From NCBI GenBank assembly GCA_040902705.1, contig JBBDWT010000035.1, positions 1-44,630 of the forward strand: a stretch of DNA of 44,630 nucleotides, given 5' to 3'. Under the pieces are notes generated by a model. That model was not told the DNA's origin and ran no database searches. It saw nothing but the letters and a program-made list of their open reading frames with translations. Made by a program: the position numbers and the translations under genes. The first letter of the stretch is position 1, and every line of letters starts with the position of its first letter. The stretch is from DATBSK01 sp040902705 (GTDB taxonomy: Bacteria; Actinomycetota; Acidimicrobiia; IMCC26256; PALSA-555). Positions 22,051 to 30,362 of the stretch are shown in pieces.

Positions 22051-22796
22051 AGATGGTCCAGGTCGCCGACTACCTCAAGCTGCCCCACTGGTCGACCGAG
22101 ATCCCGCTCGACACGCCGCACCTCCGGCTCGACGTGCTGGCCGAGCGGGGGTACGCGGTGCTGACCGACCTCGACCCCGCGCCGCCCGAGGACGAGTTCC
22201 TCTCGCTCGAGTACATGGACTGGAAGAGCGGCGGCGACACCAACTTCGCGCCCATCGCGACCGCCGACGGCGAGCTCGACTGCCGTGGCTTCTGGAAGCC
22301 GGGTGAAGAGCGCGCCGACAAGGGCGGGCGCTGGACGAGCAACGCCGAGAAGTGCCCCACGCTCGTGGAGCACGTCGAGTCGGTCGGCGCCGACTTCGGC
22401 CGCGTCCGGACGATCAAGCTCGAGCCGCAGGGCTACGAGGAGTCGCTGCGCAGCCTCCATCGTGACGACAACAACCGCTTCAACCCCGACGGTGAGGGTT
22501 GGGTCGTCCGCCAGTGGATCGAGCTCACGCACAACCCCGACGCGTACATGATCCTCATGGAGCAGGGACCTGACGGGCTCCCCGACCAGAGCACCGAGGT
22601 GCACATCCCGATGCACCGCGGTGCGCGCTTCGTCGTCGACACCCAGCGCCTCTGGCACGTCGTCTGCAATCCCGGTGCCACCACGCGCTACGCGCTCATC
22701 ACCAGCTTCGAGAGCGGACCGGAGCTCGACGCCTGGATCCGCGACAACCTCCCGTCGGGCTCGTCCGACGAGTCAGCTGCTGCGGCCGACGACTGA
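22047..22796 (+). CDS. Putative 2-oxoglutarate/Fe(II)-dependent oxygenase-like protein
   Basis: A 249-residue soluble protein that I cannot assign to a named family. It shows the facial triad of 2OG-Fe(II) oxygenases: His138-x-Asp140 (SLHRDDNNRF), His204 (QRLWHVVCNPG) and, ten residues on, Arg214 (TTRYALITSF) in the place where 2-oxoglutarate is held. Strands WVVRQWIEL and AYMILMEQG lie between, as in the double-stranded beta-helix. A cupin without oxygenase activity is the main alternative. It begins inside the overlap with a 13-codon leader frame and is three bases from the next gene, a UGM-like flavoprotein, so they probably act together. Confidence 0.6.
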   Translation: MKMVQVADYLKLPHWSTEIPLDTPHLRLDVLAERGYAVLTDLDPAPPEDEFLSLEYMDWKSGGDTNFAPIATADGELDCRGFWKPGEERADKGGRWTSNAEKCPTLVEHVESVGADFGRVRTIKLEPQGYEESLRSLHRDDNNRFNPDGEGWVVRQWIELTHNPDAYMILMEQGPDGLPDQSTEVHIPMHRGARFVVDTQRLWHVVCNPGATTRYALITSFESGPELDAWIRDNLPSGSSDESAAAADD

Positions 22797-22799
22797 GCC

Positions 22800-24254
22800 G
22801 TGGACCACGACATCGTCATCATCGGTGGCGGGCCCGCGGGGCTGACCGCCGCCTACATGCTGCACAAGCGGGGCGTCCCGAGCACCGTCCTCGAGGCCGA
22901 CGGCGTCGTCGGCGGGATCAGCCGCACAGCCACCGCCGAGGGTTGGCGCTTCGACATCGGCGGCCACCGCTTCTTCACGAAGGTCCAGCCGGTGGAGGAC
23001 CTCTGGTTCGAGATCCTCGGGCCCGACGACTTCCTGAAGCGACCGCGCCTCAGCCGCATCTACTACCGCGGCAAGTTCTACGACTACCCGATCTCGGCGA
23101 TGAACGCGCTGAAGAACCTCGGGCCGATCGAAGCGCTGCGGTGCGTCGGCTCGTACCTCTGGGTCCGCGTCCACCCGCCGAAGGACACGTCGACGCTCGA
23201 AGGCTTCGTCGCGTCGCGCTTCGGCTGGCGGCTGTACCGGCACTTCTTCAAGACCCAGAGCGAGAAGGTCTGGGGTGTGCCGTGCACGGAGATCCAGGCC
23301 GATTGGGGCGCGCAGCGGATCAAGAACCTCTCGCTGTTCCGGGCGGTGTGGGAGGCGCTCAAGCCGAAGAGGCTGCGCGCCGGCGCCGACAAGTCGAAGC
23401 AGGTCACGAGCCTCATCGAGGAGTTCAACTACCCGAAGTACGGGCCCGGGATGATGTGGGAGCGGTGCGCCGAGATCGTCAGCGCACAGGGCACGAAGAT
23501 CGTGTTCGACTCGACGGTCACCAGGATCGAGCACGCCGACGGCCGTGCGACGGCAGTCACCGCGGTGACCGACGGCGCGCCCACCCGCTACGAGTGCACC
23601 GAGGTCATCTCCTCCATGCCGATCGGGGCGCTGCTCCGAGCGATGGATCCGCCCCCGCCCGACGACGTCGTCGCCGCCGCCGACGCGCTCCGCTACCGCG
23701 ACTTCATCACCGTCGCGCTCGTTGTCCCGGAGGATGTCGGCTTCCCCGACAACTGGATCTACATCAACGATGCGACGGTCGAGGTCGGGCGGATCCAGAA
23801 CTTCGGGCGATGGTCCCCGTACCTCGTGAAGGACGGACGCACGTGCCTCGGGCTCGAGTTCTTCGTGTTCGAGGGTGACGACATGTGGACGAAAGCCGAT
23901 GCCGACCTGATCGAGCAGGGCACGCGCGAGCTGCGCGAGCTCGGCCTGCTCGACGACCCTTCGCTGGTCGAGTCGGGCTACGTCGTGCGGATGCCGAAGG
24001 CGTACCCGATGTACGACGCGGAGTACAAGGAGAACGTGGCGCGCCTCGCCGGATGGATCGCCGAGCACGCGCCCAACGTGTATCCGGTCGGCCGCAACGG
24101 CATGCACCGCTACAACAACCAGGACCACTCGATGTTCACCGCGATGCTCTCGGTCGAGAACATCTTCGGAGCCGACCACGACGTGTGGGACGTGAACGTC
24201 GAGGAGGAGTACCACGAGGAGAAGGTCGCGGCCCCGCCGCACCCGAACCAGTAG
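22800..24254 (+). CDS. FAD-dependent oxidoreductase, UGM/protoporphyrinogen oxidase-like
   Basis: A 484-residue flavoprotein starting at GTG. DIVIIGGGPAGLTAAYML binds FAD, followed by VLEADGVVGGISRTATAEG and WRFDIGGHRFFTK, which resemble UDP-galactopyranose mutase and protoporphyrinogen oxidase relatives. VYPVGRNGMHRYNNQDHSM near the end is characteristic of a subgroup often annotated only as NAD(P)/FAD oxidoreductase and found near polysaccharide genes. Function is not established. The start is three bases after the stop of the oxygenase-like gene, so the genes form an operon. Confidence 0.83.
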   Translation: MDHDIVIIGGGPAGLTAAYMLHKRGVPSTVLEADGVVGGISRTATAEGWRFDIGGHRFFTKVQPVEDLWFEILGPDDFLKRPRLSRIYYRGKFYDYPISAMNALKNLGPIEALRCVGSYLWVRVHPPKDTSTLEGFVASRFGWRLYRHFFKTQSEKVWGVPCTEIQADWGAQRIKNLSLFRAVWEALKPKRLRAGADKSKQVTSLIEEFNYPKYGPGMMWERCAEIVSAQGTKIVFDSTVTRIEHADGRATAVTAVTDGAPTRYECTEVISSMPIGALLRAMDPPPPDDVVAAADALRYRDFITVALVVPEDVGFPDNWIYINDATVEVGRIQNFGRWSPYLVKDGRTCLGLEFFVFEGDDMWTKADADLIEQGTRELRELGLLDDPSLVESGYVVRMPKAYPMYDAEYKENVARLAGWIAEHAPNVYPVGRNGMHRYNNQDHSMFTAMLSVENIFGADHDVWDVNVEEEYHEEKVAAPPHPNQ

Positions 24255-24278
24255 CCGGAGACCCCGAGGTGAGCCCCC

Positions 24279-24339
24279 GCGCCGCAGGTATCGTGCGGCG
24301 CAGCGAACCGGGGCCCGAGCGGCCCGGGGCGCAGCCCCG
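24279..24339 (+). promoter_or_regulatory. Structured leader upstream of the LLM gene with possible -10
   Basis: An 8-bp stem (24279-24286 with 24294-24301) holds TATCGT (24289-24294) mostly in its loop. A second stem, CGGGGC-GCA-GCCCCG (24325-24339), lies just before the GGGAGA ribosome site. The first could terminate the upstream operon, or the hexamer could be a promoter with a leader of about 58 bases. Confidence 0.35.
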
Positions 24340-24358
24340 AGAGCGGGAGATTGGTGAC

Positions 24359-25519
24359 ATGCGGTTCGGCGTCTTCCTCGCACCCTTCCACGACATCGGC
24401 CAGAACCCGACGCTCGCGCTCGAGCGCGACCTCGAGCTCGTGCAGCACCTCGATCGACTCGGCTTCGACGAGGCCTGGATCGGCGAGCACCACTCCGGTG
24501 GCTTCGAGCTCATCGCGTCACCCGAGGTGTTCATCGCCACCGCGGCGGAGCGGACGAAGCACATCCGGCTCGGGAGCGGCGTCAACTCGCTGCCGTACCA
24601 CCATCCGCTCCTGCTGGCCGACCGGTTCGTGCTCCTCGACCACCTGACGCGCGGCCGCGCCATGCTCGGCTGCGGTCCCGGGCAGCTCACCTCCGACGCG
24701 CACATGCTCGGCATCCCGGCCGACTCCCAGCGCCCGCGCATGGACGAGGCGCTCGACGTGGTGGTCCGGCTGCTGCGCGGCGAGACCGTCACCGCGAAGA
24801 CCGACTGGTTCGAGATCAACGACGCACGCCTGCAGCTCGCTCCGTACTCACCGGACGGCATCGAGATGGCGGTCGCCGCCTCGATCTCCCCTGCCGGTCC
24901 GCGTGCGGCGGGCCGCTACGGGCTCGGGCTGCTGTCGGTCGGGGCGACGACCGAGATGGGCTTCGACATCCTCGCCGCGCACTGGGACGTCATGCAGGCG
25001 CGCGCCGACGAGTTCGGTCAGCTTGCCGACCGGTCCAAGTGGCGCCTCGTCGGCCCGATGCACATCGCCGAGACGAAGGAGCAGGCGCGCCGAGACGTCG
25101 AGTTCGGGATCGTGCAGTTCGCGCGGTACTTCCGCCACGTGCTGCCGGTCAGCCCCGTCGGTGACGGCGACGATCTCGAGACCATCCTCGAGTTCTGCGA
25201 CACGAGCGGGTTCGCGGTCATCGGCACGCCCGACGACGCGGTGCGTCAGCTCGAACGGCTCGCCGAGCAGTCCGGTGGCTTCGGCACCTTCCTCATCTTC
25301 GGGCACGAGTGGGCCGACCCCGCGGCGACGCGGCGCAGCCACGAGCTGTTCGCGCGGTTCGTGATGCCGAAGTTCCAGGGGCAGCTCGAGCCGGTGCAGG
25401 CGTCGTACGACTGGGTCGCCGGGTCCGGCGGGCGCTTCGTCGCCGCCGCGACGCACGCGATCGACAAGGCGGTCGAGGACCACGCCAAGGAGCAGGCCGA
25501 GAAGGGCACGCTCCCCTAG
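24359..25519 (+). CDS. LLM class flavin-dependent oxidoreductase
   Basis: A 386-residue bacterial-luciferase-like monooxygenase. MRFGVFLAPFHDIGQNPTLA opens the TIM barrel, and LGFDEAWIGEHHSGGFE (EHH motif), RTKHIRLGSGVNSLPYHHPLLLADR and GRAMLGCGPG follow as in alkanal monooxygenase-like proteins. It probably uses FMNH2 from a partner reductase; the substrate is unknown. A GGGAGA ribosome site lies eight bases before the ATG. The last 54 coding bases including the stop are repeated beyond the run of N, which reflects assembly and not a second gene. Confidence 0.88.
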   Translation: MRFGVFLAPFHDIGQNPTLALERDLELVQHLDRLGFDEAWIGEHHSGGFELIASPEVFIATAAERTKHIRLGSGVNSLPYHHPLLLADRFVLLDHLTRGRAMLGCGPGQLTSDAHMLGIPADSQRPRMDEALDVVVRLLRGETVTAKTDWFEINDARLQLAPYSPDGIEMAVAASISPAGPRAAGRYGLGLLSVGATTEMGFDILAAHWDVMQARADEFGQLADRSKWRLVGPMHIAETKEQARRDVEFGIVQFARYFRHVLPVSPVGDGDDLETILEFCDTSGFAVIGTPDDAVRQLERLAEQSGGFGTFLIFGHEWADPAATRRSHELFARFVMPKFQGQLEPVQASYDWVAGSGGRFVAAATHAIDKAVEDHAKEQAEKGTLP

Positions 25520-25675
25520 CNNNNNNNNNNNNNNNNNNNNNNNNNNNNNNNNNNNNNNNNNNNNNNNNNNNNNNNNNNNNNNNNNNNNNNNNNNNNNNNN
25601 NNNNNNNNNNNNNNNNNNNNAAGGCGGTCGAGGACCACGCCAAGGAGCAGGCCGAGAAGGGCACGCTCCCCTAGC
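25466..25675. other. Assembly gap: 100 N between identical 55-bp ends
   Basis: 25466-25520 and 25621-25675 are identical over 55 bases and flank exactly 100 N. This is the pattern left when two contigs that overlap by one k-mer are scaffolded without merging. The real sequence probably runs straight through, with one copy of the 55 bases and no missing DNA. Confidence 0.9.
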
Positions 25676-25689
25676 GACGTCCGGCCGGC

Positions 25690-25815
25690 TCAGCTCGGCA
25701 CTGCCGCCGGGTCGTGGCGATCGAGACCGGCGACCTCCCGGCTGCGCCAGTCGCGGAACTGGAAGTAGATGATGACGGCTCCGCTGACGAAGTCGGCTTC
25801 GGCAGAGAAGCACAT
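25690..25815 (-). pseudogene. Truncated DUF6629-like N-terminus
   Basis: An ATG at 25815 opens MCFSAEADFVSGAVI, the invariant-looking start of DUF6629 membrane proteins (MCFSA-x-AD). After about 16 residues the sequence turns into polar residues unlike the family (IYFQFRDWRSREVAG) and ends after 41 residues, where the family is around 200. I read it as a remnant cut by a deletion. Between it, the gap and the gene at 25844 nothing else is visible. A genuine short protein is possible but less likely. Confidence 0.5.
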
Positions 25816-25843
25816 CAGCGCATCAGCACACGATGGTGCGGCG

Positions 25844-26269
25844 TCACGAAGGCTCGGGCGTCGACACCGGTGACCCGTGGTGCAGCAGCATGCGCCAGCC
25901 TTCCTCATCCCGAAGGTACAGGTTCGTGGCCGCGATGTGCGCGCCCGAGAGCTCTTCGGTGTCCATCCCGGCACCCGCTTCGGATCCCGATGCCTGCAGG
26001 ATGTTCTCGTCGAGGGTCACCCACGCGACATCGTCGACGACCGTGATCACCTCGTCGGTGAGGACGAACTGGATGTAGCCCGTGTTCGCGAAGATCGCCT
26101 CCCACGAGCCGATCACGCGCGCCCACCCCCGCAGCGTCGGCCACCCCGGATGCGTGACGCTCGCACGATCGGAGTGCTCCCAGATGTGCGACATCGCGTC
26201 GAGGTCGAGGGCCTCGAACGCCGCGTAGTACTCGGCGCTCGCCGCCCTCACCTGCTCCTCGTCGTCCAT
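25844..26269 (-). CDS. SnoaL/NTF2-like protein
   Basis: A 141-residue cone-fold protein. QVRAASAEYYAAFEALDLDAMSHIWEHSDRASVTHPGWPTLRGWARVIGSWEAIF (seen in pieces) is the SnoaL_3 pattern, followed by strands DEVITVVDDVAWVTLDENI and ATNLYLRDEEGWRMLLHHGSPV. The fold is used by small isomerases, cyclases and binding proteins, and nothing here fixes a reaction. I chose the ATG at 26269, six bases after a weak CATCAT hexamer; an ATG seven codons earlier is possible. Divergent from the SDR, with 19 bases between starts. Confidence 0.8.
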   Translation of the reverse strand: MDDEEQVRAASAEYYAAFEALDLDAMSHIWEHSDRASVTHPGWPTLRGWARVIGSWEAIFANTGYIQFVLTDEVITVVDDVAWVTLDENILQASGSEAGAGMDTEELSGAHIAATNLYLRDEEGWRMLLHHGSPVSTPEPS

Positions 26270-26288
26270 CGCGCCATGATGTCGGCTC

Positions 26289-27185
26289 ATGGGCTCACCT
26301 GTCACGGAATCGGGCACTCCGAGCGCGGCCGAGCGGCCGCTCGCCGACCACGTCGCCGTCGTCACCGGGGCGAGCCGCGGGATCGGCAAGGGCATCGCGA
26401 TCGAGCTCGGGGCCGCGGGCGCGACCGTCTACCTGACCGCACGAACGGTGGATCCCGGCCCGATCCCCGGCACGATCGGCGAGACCGTGGCGGAGATCGA
26501 GTCGCTGGGCGGCACCGGCATCGGGATCGCCTGCGACCACCACGACGACGCGCAGGTGGCCGCTGTCTTCGACCGCGTGCGGGCCGAACAGGGGCGCCTC
26601 GACGTGCTCGTGAACAACGTGTACTCCGCGATCGACCTGGCGCCGTGGCTCGGAAAGCCGTTCTGGGAGGTCCCGGTCGACGCATGGGACCAGGTCATCG
26701 GCATCGGCGTGCGCTCGCACTACGTCGCGTCCGTGCTCGCGACTCCCATGCTGCTCGACGCACCTCGAGGGCTCGTCGCCAACATCTCGTCGTCGGGGTC
26801 GGTGCAGTACGCGCACAACGTGCTCTACGGCGTGGGCAAGGCCGCGCTCGACAAGATGACGGCCGACATGGACCACGAGCTCCACGGCCGTGGCGTCGCC
26901 GTCGTGTCGGTGTGGCCCGGGCTCGTACGCACCGAGATCGTGGAGCTCGGCGCGCGCCGCACCGACGACGGTCGCGCCGTGCTCGACCTGCCCGGGGAGG
27001 GGACGTTCGACCTCGCCGACGCCGAGACGCCGCGCTTCGTCGGACGCGGCGTCGTCGGTCTGGCCTCGGACGCCGACGTGCGGGCGCTGTCCGGAGGCAC
27101 GGTGACGACCCTCGCGCTCGCTCAGCGGTACGGCTTCACCGACGTCGACGGGCGCGTCCCGCACACCGCGATCCGACCCGACTGA
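26289..27185 (+). CDS. Short-chain dehydrogenase, DHRS1-like
   Basis: A 298-residue SDR. TGASRGIG (27-34) binds NAD(P). ARTVDPGPIPGTIGETVAEI and GIGIACDHHDDAQVAAVFDRV are distinctive of the DHRS1 group. NNVYSA replaces the usual NNAG. Ser168/169, Tyr180 and Lys184 (LYGVGKAALDKM) form the catalytic set. Human DHRS1 reduces steroids and xenobiotic carbonyls; for bacterial members substrate is unknown. It is divergent from the SnoaL-like gene and convergent with the CoA-transferase. Confidence 0.88.
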   Translation: MGSPVTESGTPSAAERPLADHVAVVTGASRGIGKGIAIELGAAGATVYLTARTVDPGPIPGTIGETVAEIESLGGTGIGIACDHHDDAQVAAVFDRVRAEQGRLDVLVNNVYSAIDLAPWLGKPFWEVPVDAWDQVIGIGVRSHYVASVLATPMLLDAPRGLVANISSSGSVQYAHNVLYGVGKAALDKMTADMDHELHGRGVAVVSVWPGLVRTEIVELGARRTDDGRAVLDLPGEGTFDLADAETPRFVGRGVVGLASDADVRALSGGTVTTLALAQRYGFTDVDGRVPHTAIRPD

Positions 27186-27221
27186 TCACCGCCGTCCGTC
27201 GAGTCGCTCGCGGTGGCGGGA

Positions 27222-28382
27222 TCAGCACCAGTCCGCGAGCACCGCCTCACGATCGGCGTCGAGCGCGGGCGCGGGGCTCGGCTCACGCCGATGTCCGGAG
27301 ATCCTCGGCAGCGGCGATGGGACGACGACATCCCCGATGTGGACGACGCTCTCGCGATCCACGATGTGCGCATCCGCGAGGACGTCGGCGACGTCGTTGA
27401 CCGGGCTGACACCGACCCGGGCATCGAGGAGCGCGGCGACGACCTCGTCCCGGTCGTGGTGGCCGACCCATGCAGCGACGAGGCCGTCGAGCTCGTCGCC
27501 GACGACGAGTCGGGCTGCGGCCGCGCCGAACCGAGCGTGGTCCTCGGGTGTCGCTCGACCGATCATCTCGAGCACGCGCCCGACCTGAGCGTCGGTCGTC
27601 CCGGACACCGCGACGTAGCGGTCGTCGGCCGTCCGGTACACGTTGCGCGGCACGCCGCCGTGGACCCGGCTCCCGTTCCGTGTCGGTGCAGGCGACTCGC
27701 CGTCCCACCCCGCGAGCGTGCTCGCCATGATCGCGAGCACCGGCTCGTACATGCTCACGTCGACGAACGCTCCTCCACGCCCGCGCGCGTCGCGCCCCCA
27801 GCACGCGGCGAGCGCACCGATGACACCCGAGAACGCCGTGATCGTGTCGCCGATCGCGACCGACGCGAGCATGGGTGGTCCGTCGGGCTCTCCGGTCATG
27901 TGCGTGAGCCCGGCAAAGGCCTCGGCGAGCGTGCCGGCTCCCGGTCGCTCCGAGTACGGACCGGCGCGGCCGTAGCAGCTGACGCTCACGACGGCGAGAC
28001 GCGAGTTGATCCCGGCGAGATCGTCCGAGGTGCACCCCCAGCGCTCGCGGACGTGCGTCGGCAGGTTCTCGACGAGCACGTCCGCCGCCTCCACGAGCCG
28101 ACCGAAGGTCGCGCGATCGTCACCGTCGGCGCGCTCGAGGTCGAGGACGATCGAGCGCTTGTTCCGCCCGACGAGCTCCCACGCGACCGATCGGCCGCCG
28201 CGTCGCTGGCCCATCGCGCGCATCGGGTCACCCTGGGGTGGCTCGACCTTGACGACGTCGGCGCCCAGATCGGCGAGCATCGTGGCGATCTGGGGAGCGG
28301 CGTAGAGCGTCGCGACCTCGAGGACGCGCAGCCCCGTCAGCGGTCCGAGCTCGGCGCGCGACGCCGAGTGCGGTGCCGTCAC
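27222..28382 (-). CDS. CaiB/BaiF family III CoA-transferase
   Basis: A 386-residue CoA-transferase. LTGLRVLEVATLYAAPQIATMLADLGADVVKVEPPQGDPMR (in part) is the N-terminal CoA-binding region, VGRNKRSIVLDLERADG follows, and the MLASVAIGDTITAFSG region carries the Asp expected to form the acyl anhydride in this family. It probably moves CoA between carboxylic acids or acts as a racemase. The His/Asp racemase pair of the gene at 2352 is not evident, so transferase is preferred. The GTG start overlaps the cupin stop as GTGA, and the two form a coupled pair. Confidence 0.88.
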   Translation of the reverse strand: MTAPHSASRAELGPLTGLRVLEVATLYAAPQIATMLADLGADVVKVEPPQGDPMRAMGQRRGGRSVAWELVGRNKRSIVLDLERADGDDRATFGRLVEAADVLVENLPTHVRERWGCTSDDLAGINSRLAVVSVSCYGRAGPYSERPGAGTLAEAFAGLTHMTGEPDGPPMLASVAIGDTITAFSGVIGALAACWGRDARGRGGAFVDVSMYEPVLAIMASTLAGWDGESPAPTRNGSRVHGGVPRNVYRTADDRYVAVSGTTDAQVGRVLEMIGRATPEDHARFGAAAARLVVGDELDGLVAAWVGHHDRDEVVAALLDARVGVSPVNDVADVLADAHIVDRESVVHIGDVVVPSPLPRISGHRREPSPAPALDADREAVLADWC

Positions 28383-28699
28383 TCCTTGAGCTCGACGAGG
28401 ATCTCGCGGTAGCGCTGGGTCCCGGTGTTCTTGGCGGTCTCGATGCCGCCCTTCTCGATGTAGATCGCATTGCCGGGCGCGACGTCGCCCTCGACCGTCC
28501 CGGCCGGGTACGGGCCCGCGGTGTCCTCCTCGAAGATCCCCGCGATCTTGTCGCCCTCGAGCTGGATCAGGAGGTAGTCGAGCGTGTGCTCGTGCACGTC
28601 GGACGTCTCACCCGGGGCGAGATCCATCTCCCACACGCGGACACGGTCGTTCTCGAACAGCATGCGAGTCGCCACGTCGCCGAGCGTGCGCTCTGCCAT
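28379..28699 (-). CDS. Small cupin-domain protein
   Basis: A 106-residue single cupin. MLFENDRVRVWEMDLAPGETSDVHEHTLDYLLIQLEGDK (in part) is cupin motif 1, though only the HEH pair is clear among the metal ligands, and TVEGDVAPGNAIYIEKGGIETAKNTGTQRYREILVEL is the second half. Similar small cupins occur beside catabolic genes, with unknown function. An AAGGGGGG ribosome site precedes the ATG. It overlaps the following CoA-transferase by four bases, which suggests a shared pathway. Confidence 0.8.
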   Translation of the reverse strand: MAERTLGDVATRMLFENDRVRVWEMDLAPGETSDVHEHTLDYLLIQLEGDKIAGIFEEDTAGPYPAGTVEGDVAPGNAIYIEKGGIETAKNTGTQRYREILVELKE

Positions 28700-28747
28700 G
28701 ACGCCCCCCTTTCGTCGCGAGCCGCCGCTCGACTCGCGGGGGCGATC

Positions 28748-29272
28748 CTACGACGCGTCGCCGCGCACGGGAGCCGGGCGTCGCGCTCTCGCTTCGTCGA
28801 CGATGCGACGCGCGGTCGCCGCGTCCTCCCAACCGCCGGGCTCGGTCGACTTGCCCGGCTCGACGTCCTTGTAGACGTGGAAGAAGTGCTCGATCTCGTC
28901 GAGCAGGAACGGCAGCAGCGTCTGCACGTCCGACAGGTCGCGGAACGCGGCGTAGCGCGGGTCCGTGGCCGGGACCGCGAGGATCTTGTCGTCACGGCCC
29001 GCATCGTCGATCATGCGGAAGACGCCGATCGCGCGCACCATCACGTGGCATCCGGGGAACGTCGGCTCGCCGACGAGCACGAGCGCGTCGAGCGGGTCGC
29101 CGTCCTCACCGAGGGTCTCGGACACGAAGCCGTAGTCGGCGGGGTACTGCGTCGCGGTGAAGAGCGTCCGGTCGAGCCAGATCGCCCCGCTCGCGTGATC
29201 CATCTCGTACTTGTTGCGCGAGCCGCGGGGGATCTCGACGATCATCTCGAACGCGGTCGACTCGTCACTCAT
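28748..29272 (-). CDS. ppa: Inorganic pyrophosphatase (family I)
   Basis: A 174-residue soluble family I pyrophosphatase. FEMIVEIPRGSRNKYEMD, TATQYPADYGFVSETLGEDGDPLDALVLVGEPTFPG (in part; DGDPLDALV is the metal-binding signature with three Asp), and MIDDAGRDDKILAVPATDPR are all present. It removes pyrophosphate from biosynthesis. The ATG at 29272 overlaps the end of the LLM gene by eight bases, so they are probably co-transcribed. The C-terminal extension is short and Arg/Ala-rich. Confidence 0.96.
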   Translation of the reverse strand: MSDESTAFEMIVEIPRGSRNKYEMDHASGAIWLDRTLFTATQYPADYGFVSETLGEDGDPLDALVLVGEPTFPGCHVMVRAIGVFRMIDDAGRDDKILAVPATDPRYAAFRDLSDVQTLLPFLLDEIEHFFHVYKDVEPGKSTEPGGWEDAATARRIVDEARARRPAPVRGDAS

Positions 29273-30275
29273 GGAATCCGGCCAGCACGCTCTTCCATCG
29301 CTCGGGATCGCTGCGGTACGGCGCGTAGAACTGCACGCGGTCGACGAGCCCGCCGTATCTCGCCCGCATCGCCTTGGGCACGGCTTCGGGCTCCGCGACG
29401 ACCGCGAACGCGTCGAGCACCTCGTCGGTGATGAGCTCGCCCATCGCGACCCACTCGCCCTGCTTCGAGAGCCGGTTGAGCTCGGTCTGGAGATCGCCCC
29501 AGCCGTGCAGCTCGAGCACGGGCCGGTACGCGGGCGTCGACCCGTAGAACGCGATCTGCTGCTTCGTGCCTTGCAGCGCGCGCTCGACCTCTTCGTCGTT
29601 CGTGCCCGACACGATGAACATCGGCCCCGAGATCTCGAAGTCGCCGCGCTGCCTGGCGCCCTTCGCGAACCCTTGCTCGAGCGCCGGCATCGTGACCTCG
29701 CGCACGTACCGCTCGGTGGTGAACGCGTGGAGGATGATCCCGTCGCAGACCTCCCCGGCGACCTCCGTCATCAGCGGACCGACGGCCGCGAGCTGGATCG
29801 TCGGGTAGCCGAACGGGTTCGGGCCGGGGTCGAAGAACGGCGTCATCAGCGTGTGGCGGTAGAACTCGCCCCGGAAGTCGAGCGGCATCCCCTCGTTCCA
29901 GCACGTCCAGATGGCGCGGATCGCCAGGACCATCTCCCGCATGCGGGCAGCCGGGTGCGACCACTCCATGGAGTACCGCTTCTCGATGTGGGCCTTGATC
30001 TGGCTGCCGAGGCCGAGCCGGAACCGGCCCTTCGAGAAGGTCTGGAGGTCGTACCCGATGTTGGCGAGGGTCATGGGGTTGCGGGCGAACGCGACCGCGA
30101 TGCCGGTGCCGAGATCGAGGCGCTCGGTGTGCTCGGCCGCGATCACCAGCGGGAGGAACGGGTCGTGGTCCGTCTCGGCCGTGAGCCCGCCGTCGTAGCC
30201 GACGGCCTCGAGCTCCCGGACCACCCGGGCGACCTCGTCCGGCGTGCCGAGCGGGATGCCTCCGTCCACCTTCAT
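29265..30275 (-). CDS. LLM class F420-dependent oxidoreductase
   Basis: A 336-residue luciferase-like protein of the F420-type subgroup, similar to those annotated TIGR03617. MKVDGGIPLGTPDEVARVVRELEAVGYDGGLTAETDHDPFLPL (in part), RLDLGTGIAVAFARNPMTLANIGYDLQ and GRFRLGLGSQIKAHIEKRYSMEWSHPAARMRE are characteristic, especially the GSQIKAHIEKR segment. Substrate unknown. The start is six bases after TACGCT, implying a leaderless mRNA, and ppa follows with an 8-base overlap. Divergent from the RecB-like gene. Confidence 0.86.
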   Translation of the reverse strand: MKVDGGIPLGTPDEVARVVRELEAVGYDGGLTAETDHDPFLPLVIAAEHTERLDLGTGIAVAFARNPMTLANIGYDLQTFSKGRFRLGLGSQIKAHIEKRYSMEWSHPAARMREMVLAIRAIWTCWNEGMPLDFRGEFYRHTLMTPFFDPGPNPFGYPTIQLAAVGPLMTEVAGEVCDGIILHAFTTERYVREVTMPALEQGFAKGARQRGDFEISGPMFIVSGTNDEEVERALQGTKQQIAFYGSTPAYRPVLELHGWGDLQTELNRLSKQGEWVAMGELITDEVLDAFAVVAEPEAVPKAMRARYGGLVDRVQFYAPYRSDPERWKSVLAGFHE

Positions 30276-30281
30276 CGCCGG

Positions 30282-30287
30282 AGCGTA
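30282..30287 (-). promoter_or_regulatory. -10 element TACGCT, leaderless promoter of LLM-ppa
   Basis: TACGCT on the minus strand lies six bases before the ATG at 30275. It would also drive ppa. Confidence 0.5.
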
Positions 30288-30349
30288 TGCGGGGCGACCG
30301 GGGCCGCGGGCGAGCGGAGGCGGTCCACGTTGGTGTCACACCCCACCGG

Positions 30350-30355
30350 TACCCT
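30350..30355 (+). promoter_or_regulatory. -10 element TACCCT, leaderless promoter of the RecB-like gene
   Basis: TACCCT lies seven bases before the ATG at 30363. Confidence 0.5.
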
Positions 30356-30362
30356 GCGAGAC

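Noticed and set aside
25466..25675. The 55-bp duplication as a target-site duplication or att pair of an inserted element
   Set aside because: It flanks exactly 100 N and lies in the tail of an intact gene, which fits contig-end overlap. No mobile gene is nearby.
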